DNA from: PALSA-610 sp038213435
GTDB lineage: Bacteria > Actinomycetota > Acidimicrobiia > IMCC26256 > PALSA-610
NCBI GenBank assembly: GCA_038213435.1
Contig: JBBQTI010000026.1
Span: 1 to 57,553, forward strand
Direction of reading: 5' to 3'
Length of the DNA stretch: 57,553 nucleotides
Shown here: in pieces, positions 51,467 through 57,553 of the stretch
Layout of the letters: each line of letters begins with the position of its first letter
How positions within the stretch are numbered: the stretch's first letter is position 1
Position numbers and translations under genes: made by a program
Notes under the pieces: generated by a model
What the model saw: only the letters and a program-made list of their open reading frames with translations
Told to the model about the DNA's origin: nothing
The model's database searches: none

Positions 51467-52981
51467 TCAATCAGGCATCTTCGCCCGATTGGCCGTGCCG
51501 GGACCGAGGACGCCGTCGACACGCACGGTCTCGAGCTGCACCGTTGTGCCCACGAGCTCCTCCTCCTCGGCACGTCCGCAGACGTCGACGTCGGAGAGGG
51601 TCGCGTAGGTACGCGCGCCGTTCGGAAGGTCGCACACGAGGAGCGCCCGGGCCGGGCCGCCCTCGCGGTCGTGGACGACGGAATAGGCCGCGACCGTCGC
51701 GGCACCCTCGTGCGCGGCCACCACCGGCGTTTTCGCAGGCGGCGGGACGGGCGAAGGTGGCGCCACCGCACGCGGTTCGCTCGAGTACACGCCGAAGACG
51801 TGCTTGGTCATATGCATGCCGACACCGCTGACCAGCCCGAGAGCACCGGCGTCGGCACGCAATCGCTCGACCATCGCGGCGATGGAGTGTGTGAGATATC
51901 CGCTGGCCGGACCACCGTGGTACGCCAAACCACCGGTGACCGTCGGCCCCCGAGGATCGGCGGGATCCATCCGCAGCGCGTCGGCTGCGAAATGCACCGA
52001 GCTGGGGAAGCAGGAGTACAGGTCGAAGTGGGCGATGTCGTCGACGGCGGCCCCGGCTCGTGCGAGCGCCTCGCCGCTCGCAGCCGCCATGGCCGGCGAG
52101 GCACCGAGGTCGGGATGCTCGGCAACAAGCACCGGATCGTTGGCGCCGCACCAGCCCCGCAAGTAGACACGCCGATCGGGCGGGATTCCGAGCGCGTCGG
52201 CGCGCTGGTGGGTCGCCACGATCAGGGCCGCCGCCATGTCGACGTCCATGACCGCCACCATGTATTTCGTATACGGGTAGCCGACCATTCGATTCTCGGT
52301 GCGCGCGTCGACGATGTCCGCCGCATCGCGGCGCACGCGGAACCACGCGTGGGGATTCGCGGCCGCGACATCGGTCATCGGGGCGAGCATCCGACCCATG
52401 GCCGCGCGGTATTCGTCGAGCCCGACGCCGAGGTGCGCCCGCCGCGCGTTGTCGAAAACGGCGAACGTGAGCCAGGCCTGGAGCACGTCGTGCGCCATCT
52501 CGATCGGGTCCGGGGGCGACTCCCACGGATACGGTCGCTTCTCGGCGGGTCGGAACGAGTACGGAAACCGTTCGCCGCGCTTCTTGTACGCCCGCTGCGT
52601 CGCGAGCGCTTCGCCGCTCGTGATCAACGCGAGCTCGAGCTCGCCTCGGAGCATTCCCTCGGCCGTCGCGTTCACGAGCTGCTGGGTCGTCGTCCCTCCG
52701 ATCCCCGAGTAGTGACGATGACGGGGCTCGACACCGAGACGAGACGCAAGCCGCGCGACCGCGTCGTCGTATTGCCACGTCTGGCAATACACGATCTGAA
52801 TGCTGTCGAGCTCTTCGAGCGCAGCCGGGCAGGTCGAGTCAGCAGCAGCCGCCCGGGCGACCTCTTCCCACATCGCGAGCGGTTCCGGCGCGCCCCGCCC
52901 GTCCACCTCGTCGGGATGCCAGGTGCGCGCCGCGACGCCCACGACACACGGGGCTCGAGGGTCGATCGGTGTTCGGCTCAT
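51467..52981 (-). CDS. Thiolase-superfamily protein (acetyl-CoA acetyltransferase-like), no nucleophilic Cys
   Basis: A 504-residue protein. The C-terminal half has HFDLYSCFPSSVHFAADALR, GGLAYHGGPASGYLTHSIAA and GVGMHMTKHVFGVYSS, which are the second-half thiolase motifs. At the nucleophile position GIGGTTTQQLVNATAEGMLR replaces the CxS of true thiolases, as in the group of non-canonical actinobacterial members. It probably does not do the usual thiolysis; a lyase or sterol-degradation partner role is possible. ATGA overlap with the enoyl-CoA hydratase gene. Confidence 0.82.
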   Translation of the reverse strand: MSRTPIDPRAPCVVGVAARTWHPDEVDGRGAPEPLAMWEEVARAAAADSTCPAALEELDSIQIVYCQTWQYDDAVARLASRLGVEPRHRHYSGIGGTTTQQLVNATAEGMLRGELELALITSGEALATQRAYKKRGERFPYSFRPAEKRPYPWESPPDPIEMAHDVLQAWLTFAVFDNARRAHLGVGLDEYRAAMGRMLAPMTDVAAANPHAWFRVRRDAADIVDARTENRMVGYPYTKYMVAVMDVDMAAALIVATHQRADALGIPPDRRVYLRGWCGANDPVLVAEHPDLGASPAMAAASGEALARAGAAVDDIAHFDLYSCFPSSVHFAADALRMDPADPRGPTVTGGLAYHGGPASGYLTHSIAAMVERLRADAGALGLVSGVGMHMTKHVFGVYSSEPRAVAPPSPVPPPAKTPVVAAHEGAATVAAYSVVHDREGGPARALLVCDLPNGARTYATLSDVDVCGRAEEEELVGTTVQLETVRVDGVLGPGTANRAKMPD

Positions 52982-53898
52982 CGCGCCTGCCACACGGGCG
53001 GCCGCTTCTCGGCAAACGCCTTCGGGCCCTCCTTGGCGTCCTCGGTCTGGAAGATCGCACTCGAGAGCTTCGATTCCCTCTCGAATGGCGACCGTAATTC
53101 CTTGCCGAGTCGTTCGAGGATGGCGGCCACGGCATCTGCGTCGGCTCCCTCGGCGGCGGCGTGGCGCAACTCCCGAACCGCGGCGCGCAATTGCTTCGTC
53201 AGGTCCTCGTCGAAGTAGAGGCCTTGGAGTGCACTCTGCTTCGTCGCCTGCACGGCGAGCGGCGCGTTCGCGATCATTCGTCGCGCGTACTCACGAGCGG
53301 CATCGAGCAGCTCGTCGCCCGGCACGATCGCGTTCAACAGCCCCATCTCGAACGCGCGCGCGGCGGGGACGAGGTCGGCGCACAGCAGGAACTCCATTGC
53401 CTGGGCCCACGGGATCTGGCGTGGCAGACGCACGGTCGTGCCGCCGCCCGCGAACAGCCCGCGCTTGGGCTCCATGACCGCGAACTTGGCCTCCGGGCAC
53501 GCGACGCGGATGTCGCAGCCACCGAGCATCTCCATACCGCCCGCGGTACAGAATCCGTTGACCGCGGCCACGACCGGCTTGTAGAGCGGCCAGTTGCGCA
53601 ACACCGCGCGCGTGCCGTCGTCGAGTCGGAAGCCGTTCAGCTCGGCGCGGCCCTGCTCGGCAATCTCCTTCTGAAACCTCGTGATCTCGGGCACGTACTT
53701 CTTGAGATCGGCGCCCGAAAAGAACGCCTCACCGACACCGGTGACGATCGCAACCCAGGCCGAATCGTCGGCCGCGAACCGCTCCCACGCTTCCCGTAGC
53801 GCCTTGAAATGCTCCATGTCGCACGCATTGCGCGCCTCCGGTCGGTCGATCGTGATCAGGACGACGTGCTCGCGGTCCTGCTCGTAGTGGATCGGCAT
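52978..53898 (-). CDS. Enoyl-CoA hydratase/isomerase family protein
   Basis: A 306-residue crotonase. Landmarks: ITIDRPEARNACD, AFFSGADLKKYVPE (oxyanion hole and phosphopantetheine), VNGFCTAGGMEMLGGCDIRV (crotonase signature) and FAVMEPKRGLFAGGGTTVRL. ATG 53898 is preceded by a weak ribosome site, and the long upstream frame is spurious. With the downstream thiolase-like gene it forms a CoA-ester unit; substrate unknown. Confidence 0.92.
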   Translation of the reverse strand: MPIHYEQDREHVVLITIDRPEARNACDMEHFKALREAWERFAADDSAWVAIVTGVGEAFFSGADLKKYVPEITRFQKEIAEQGRAELNGFRLDDGTRAVLRNWPLYKPVVAAVNGFCTAGGMEMLGGCDIRVACPEAKFAVMEPKRGLFAGGGTTVRLPRQIPWAQAMEFLLCADLVPAARAFEMGLLNAIVPGDELLDAAREYARRMIANAPLAVQATKQSALQGLYFDEDLTKQLRAAVRELRHAAAEGADADAVAAILERLGKELRSPFERESKLSSAIFQTEDAKEGPKAFAEKRPPVWQAR

Positions 53899-53927
53899 GC
53901 GCTCCCCTGTCGGTTCGCCGCGTCTTC

Positions 53928-54584
53928 TCAGGGAAGCCGCTGGTTCTGGGCCTCGGCGAGCGCGGCGGCGGCCAGCGACTGATCGTCCTTCGAGGCGTCG
54001 GTCGACAACGCTTCGACTGCGTACACGCCCTTCGGGAACACCACGACGCCGAACGACGAATCCGGGCTCTCGCTGTGCAAACCGAGGGCCCCGGCGATCA
54101 ACACCGGAAACCGGCTGATCGTCAGCCCGGAGTTCGCCGCCTCGAGCTCCGAGACACGATCGGTCACGTAGCGCGCCGCACCGGCTGCGGACGCGAACTG
54201 GTAGAGGAATACGACGGCGTGCTCGGTCAGATCGGCGCTCGCCCACGACCTCTGGTACCCGCCGACGAAGCCCGCGCCCCTCAGCACCTGGGCCGCATTC
54301 GGCGCAACCGCGTCCTGGATCGCCTTGTCGAGGTTCGTCGCTCCCGTATCGGCGATCTTGTCCGGTTGCAGCGCGAGCCCTCGAGGCACGCTCGTGAGCA
54401 GCAGGGCGGCAAGCGTCGCGTAACTCTCGGGGATCGTCGTCGACGACGAGCTCGTCGTGCCTCCGGCCGTCGTCGAAGTCGTCGACGACCCGTCCGGCGA
54501 CGACGCGCTGCCCGACGAGCACGCGGCACCCACGACCAGAACTGCGAGGAGGAACGAGGAGACACGCAGCTCGCGGTTCGACAC
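53928..54584 (-). CDS. Lipoprotein of unknown function
   Basis: A 218-residue lipoprotein. GTG 54584 is chosen because a GGAGCTGGAAAG ribosome site precedes it; signal peptide VSNRELRVSSFLLAVLVVGAAC ends with the lipobox GAAC. A Ser/Thr/Gly linker is followed by a globular region with LTEHAVVFLYQFASAAGAAR, SRFPVLIAGALGLHSE and GVVVFPKGVYAVEALSTD, the shape of PknH-sensor-like or LpqN-like domains. No family is certain. Confidence 0.78.
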   Translation of the reverse strand: MSNRELRVSSFLLAVLVVGAACSSGSASSPDGSSTTSTTAGGTTSSSSTTIPESYATLAALLLTSVPRGLALQPDKIADTGATNLDKAIQDAVAPNAAQVLRGAGFVGGYQRSWASADLTEHAVVFLYQFASAAGAARYVTDRVSELEAANSGLTISRFPVLIAGALGLHSESPDSSFGVVVFPKGVYAVEALSTDASKDDQSLAAAALAEAQNQRLP

Positions 54585-54706
54585 TGCTTTCCAGCTCCCG
54601 ACTCGTGCGACGGAGGCCAAGCTTACGGGGTGGCCCGCTCGTCGGGCAGCGCCGTCGGGAAGCCTCTCGGGAACTCTCGGATCGGCCTCCGAGTAGCTTC
54701 GACGCG

Positions 54707-55645
54707 ATGAAGGCGCTGGTCACCGGCGGAGCAGGCTTCATCGGCTCCCATATCGTCGACGCACTGCTCGGGCGGGGTGACGAGGTCGTCGTGCTCGACG
54801 ACCTCGAGACGGGGTTTCGGGACAACGTCGACGCGCGGGCGCGGCTGATCGTCGGGTCGGTCGCCGACGAGGACGCAGTACGCGATGCGGTTCGCGGTTG
54901 CGATCTCGTGTTCCACCAGGCTGCGCACAAGGCGGTGCTGCGGTCGATCGAGAGCCCACTCGCGACCGACACCGTCAACGTGCACGGGACGCTCACCGTG
55001 CTTCACGCGGCGGTCGACGCCGGCGTCGGTCGCGTCGTTCACGCCTCGTCGAGCAGCGTCTACGGCGGCGCGACTCGGCTCCCGACCCCCGAGGACGAGA
55101 TCACGTTGCCGCGTTCCCCGTACGCGGTGAGCAAGCTCGCGGCCGAACACTACTGCCGAGTCTTCACCGAGCTCCACGGACTGGAGACCGTCGCGCTGCG
55201 CTACTTCAACGTCTACGGCCCACGACAACGTCCGGACGCCACCTACGCCGCGGTCATCCCGTTGTTCGTGGACGCGCTCCTCGCCGGACGGGCTCCGAAG
55301 GTGCACGGCGACGGCCTTCAGTCGCGTGACTTCACGTACATTTCCGATGTCGTCGACGCGAATCTCGCCGCGGCCGGTGCCGGCGCAGCCACGGGCTCCG
55401 GCCGGGCGTACAACATCGCGGGCGGGGCGAGTTGGACGCTTCTCGACATCCTCGAAACGCTGGGCGGGCTTCTCGGCGTCGAGCCCCAGCCCGTTTTCAC
55501 GGAGCCTCGCCCCGGCGACGTGCGCCACAGCAGGGCAGACGCATCGAGAGCTGCCCAGGATCTCGGGTTCCGGTGCCGAGTCGACCTGAGGGAAGGCCTG
55601 CGTCGGACCGTCGAGTGGTTGCGTTCGATTCCGGCGTCGGTCTGA
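54707..55645 (+). CDS. NAD-dependent sugar-nucleotide epimerase/dehydratase
   Basis: A 312-residue extended SDR. MKALVTGGAGFIGSHIVDAL is the NAD-binding Rossmann start; Ser-Ser in HASSSSVYGG, the YAVSK catalytic pair (YxxxK) and RYFNVYGPRQRPD follow, as in UDP-glucose/UDP-GlcNAc 4-epimerases (GalE/WbpP-like). It makes a sugar nucleotide for glycan synthesis. ATG 54707 gives the family length; the upstream frame is spurious. It is divergent from the lipoprotein gene with 122 nt between. Confidence 0.9.
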   Translation: MKALVTGGAGFIGSHIVDALLGRGDEVVVLDDLETGFRDNVDARARLIVGSVADEDAVRDAVRGCDLVFHQAAHKAVLRSIESPLATDTVNVHGTLTVLHAAVDAGVGRVVHASSSSVYGGATRLPTPEDEITLPRSPYAVSKLAAEHYCRVFTELHGLETVALRYFNVYGPRQRPDATYAAVIPLFVDALLAGRAPKVHGDGLQSRDFTYISDVVDANLAAAGAGAATGSGRAYNIAGGASWTLLDILETLGGLLGVEPQPVFTEPRPGDVRHSRADASRAAQDLGFRCRVDLREGLRRTVEWLRSIPASV

Positions 55646-55663
55646 CGGCTCGCCCGCGCCGGT

Positions 55664-56806
55664 TCAGCTCGGCGCCGCGCCGGCGTGCGGCTCGGTCCCG
55701 CCGAGCATCTCCTCGAACCTCGCGGCATACACGCGCGCGGCGCGGCGCGCCGAGAATTCGTCGGACCGGCGCCGACCTGCGGCTCCGAGCCGTTCACGCA
55801 GCGCGGCGTCGCGGAGAAGCTCGACGACCCGCTGCGCCATCGCGGTGACGTCACCGGCATCGACCAGCATCCCGGTCCCACGATCCTCGACCACCGCGTC
55901 GACACCCCCGACGCGCATCGCAACGACCGGACAACCGGCCATGAGCGCCTCGATGAGCACGCCGGGCACGCCCTCCGCCTGGCTCGTCGAGACGAGCACG
56001 TCGATCCCGCCGAGAACGACATCGATGTCGCGGCGCTGACCGAGCAGGTGCACGAAGGCCCCGAGGCCCCGAGCCGAGGCGTCCCGACGGAAGCTTTCCC
56101 GGAGCGGGCCGTCGCCGGCGACGACGAGATGCGCGGGCTCGCCCCGCGCGTTCAGCTCGGCCAGGACGTCGAGTGCACGGTCGGGACGCTTCTGCTCGAT
56201 CAGGTGACCCACGAGTCCGATCACTGCGGTGTCCGGGGCGATACCGAGCTCCGCGCGTAGTGCTGTCGCCGCTTTGCGCCGGTCGAGATCGGCGAAGGGT
56301 GCCGAGTCGCGGAAGTTCGGGATCTTCCAGATCGGCCCGCGAAAGCCGAGGCGGAGCAGCTCGAACTCGAGATCGTTCGTGAGGACGACCGCGCCGTCGC
56401 CCGCACGGGCGAGACGCCGCCACCACGCGCGCCGTAGAGGGCTCCACATCGTTGCGGGGAAGGGCAGGATGCGTTGCCACACGACGGACGGCTTCGCTCG
56501 CCGGCGCGCCAGCACGGCGATCTCGAACGGTCGCCCCCCGTGCGCCAGGACGAGATCCACCGGGCGGCGATCGAGCTCCCGGCGCAGGGCGCGCCTCAGC
56601 GCCAGGAACGAGGCCATCCCGACGTCGGGTCGTCGCAGGAGCGGTTTTAGCTCGGGCTCGACCGATCCGTCGAAGCCCGAAACGAGCGCGACGACGCGGT
56701 CATCGTGGCCGAGAGCGTCGAGTTGGCGTGCGAGCTCGAGTGCGACGACCTCGGCGCCGCGTCGCTCGGAGCGAGTGACGAGATGCAGGATGCGCAACCG
56801 CGACAT
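55664..56806 (-). CDS. GT4 glycosyltransferase
   Basis: A 380-residue GT-B enzyme. N-terminal ILHLVTRSERRGAEVVALEL, then IGLVGHLIEQKRPDRALDVL, LVVAGDGPLRESF, and the donor-binding STSQAEGVPGVLIEALMAGC followed by PVVAMRVGGVDAVVED. Retaining sugar transfer from a nucleotide sugar is expected. ATG 56806 matches family start; it converges on the epimerase gene with 18 nt between and is divergent from the exporter gene. Confidence 0.91.
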   Translation of the reverse strand: MSRLRILHLVTRSERRGAEVVALELARQLDALGHDDRVVALVSGFDGSVEPELKPLLRRPDVGMASFLALRRALRRELDRRPVDLVLAHGGRPFEIAVLARRRAKPSVVWQRILPFPATMWSPLRRAWWRRLARAGDGAVVLTNDLEFELLRLGFRGPIWKIPNFRDSAPFADLDRRKAATALRAELGIAPDTAVIGLVGHLIEQKRPDRALDVLAELNARGEPAHLVVAGDGPLRESFRRDASARGLGAFVHLLGQRRDIDVVLGGIDVLVSTSQAEGVPGVLIEALMAGCPVVAMRVGGVDAVVEDRGTGMLVDAGDVTAMAQRVVELLRDAALRERLGAAGRRRSDEFSARRAARVYAARFEEMLGGTEPHAGAAPS

Positions 56807-56972
56807 GCTGCCATGACCCCGGCCCCCGGGCCCGGCTACTCGAAGGCGCACCGGTGGGATCAGCGGGGCCATCGTGGGTGAGGGGTCTCCGGCGCTGGCT
56901 AGCATCTATCGCCACGCCGCGCGCGCTGCGCACGCTCGGAACAACAGGCTCGGACCACGTCGACGGGGCTCT

Positions 56973-57553
56973 ATGGCAGCCGCATATCGAACCGCAACGG
57001 TGTACGAGCCGACCGTGACCGGCCTTCCCGAGCTCCGGCCCTATCTGGCGGCGCTCGCCCAGCGCCGCCGGTTCATGTGGCATCTTGCGCGCACCGACTT
57101 GAAGGCCGAGCACTACGACACGGCGCTCGGACAGCTCTGGGTCATCCTCGATCCCCTGCTCACGGCCGCCGTCTACTTCTTGTTCCGCAGCGTCATCAGG
57201 TCTGCCGGCAACGCGGCCGATCGCAACGCGCTTCTCTCCCATCTGCTGTGGGGAGTGTTCTTCTTCACCTACACCAACAACGCGATCACGAGCGGAGCGA
57301 GGTCGGTGCTCCAAGGCCGCAACCTCATCCTCAACGCGTCGTTTCCGCGTGCCCTGCTCCCTGTGGTGTCGATCATCAAGTCCCTGCTCGATTTCGCGCC
57401 GACCCTCGTCATCTACTTCGTGCTGCACGCCATCCTCGGACAGCCCTTCGGGCTGTCGCTCGTGTACTTGCCGCTCCTCATCGCCATCCAGACGGTCTTC
57501 AACCTGGGCTTCGGGATGATCCTGGCGCCCCTCATGGTGTTCTACCGCGACAC
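56973..57553 (+). CDS. ABC-2 type polysaccharide export permease (Wzm-like), 3'-truncated by the window
   Basis: An open frame from ATG 56973 to the last base, so the C-terminus lies outside. The product has LARTDLKAEHYDTALGQLWV, an ABC-2 permease N-terminus, then hydrophobic helices: LTAAVYFLFRSVI, LLWGVFFFTYTNNA, LPVVSIIKSLLDF, TLVIYFVLHAIL and LIAIQTVFNLGFGMILAPLM. NASFPRALLPVVS is typical of O-antigen/teichoic acid exporters. A matching ATPase (Wzt) is expected next. With the GT4 and epimerase it marks a second glycan locus. Confidence 0.88.
   Translation, partial: MAAAYRTATVYEPTVTGLPELRPYLAALAQRRRFMWHLARTDLKAEHYDTALGQLWVILDPLLTAAVYFLFRSVIRSAGNAADRNALLSHLLWGVFFFTYTNNAITSGARSVLQGRNLILNASFPRALLPVVSIIKSLLDFAPTLVIYFVLHAILGQPFGLSLVYLPLLIAIQTVFNLGFGMILAPLMVFYRD

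Overview
The window reads as chromosome of a high-GC actinobacterium. Support: GC-rich third codon positions, many GTG starts, ATGA/GTGA gene overlaps, a homodimeric-type AceE, three luciferase-like proteins of the kind that use F420, and CoA/fatty-acid genes of the mycobacterial/acidimicrobial style. An Acidimicrobiia-like lineage is my inference; no rRNA or other phylogenetic marker is present.

Layout. 1-5.6 kb: a small acidic protein, aceE, tRNA-Val(GAC), an SDR oxidoreductase, a small exported protein and an O-methyltransferase. 5.9-25.8 kb: one uninterrupted plus-strand operon of ten genes joined by stop/start overlaps, apart from one junction with a 2-nt gap. Its first five products (about 810-1457 aa) are multi-enzyme fusions built from a small parts list: GH-like barrel, GT2, GT4, GT-B, ABC exporter, two sulfotransferases, two WbsX (GH99-like) domains, a methyltransferase and a recurring unnamed domain of about 100 aa. 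The last five are three paralogous stand-alone GT-B proteins, an APH-type kinase and a ChbG/YdjC deacetylase. I infer synthesis, sulfation, methylation, phosphorylation and export of an unusual surface glycan.

25.9-33.4 kb: a patchier region of small or exported genes (SGNH lipoprotein, predicted 7-bladed propeller of short repeats, ECF sigma factor, lipoprotein, zinc ribbon, GNAT) with several apparent gene remnants (RidA, IS110 N-terminus), ending at tRNA-Gly(GCC). 33.4-45.3 kb: catabolic and redox genes: three LLM oxidoreductases, an alpha/beta hydrolase, a Fur/PerR-rubrerythrin-DUF3501-dUTPase run, an acyl-CoA synthetase-like protein with an altered catalytic lysine, TetR, a four-subunit 2-oxoacid:ferredoxin oxidoreductase and an acyl-CoA dehydrogenase. 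45.4-54.6 kb: a complete Opp/Dpp-type ABC importer with a Crp/GlxR-like box upstream, then a thiolase-like protein, an enoyl-CoA hydratase and a lipoprotein. 54.7 kb to the end: a sugar-nucleotide epimerase, a GT4 glycosyltransferase and the start of a Wzm-type polysaccharide exporter, so a second glycan locus continues beyond the window.

The most unusual content is the megasynthase-like glycan operon at 5.9-25.8 kb, especially an ABC exporter fused in one chain to two glycosyltransferase domains and the shared unnamed domain that links three of its proteins.
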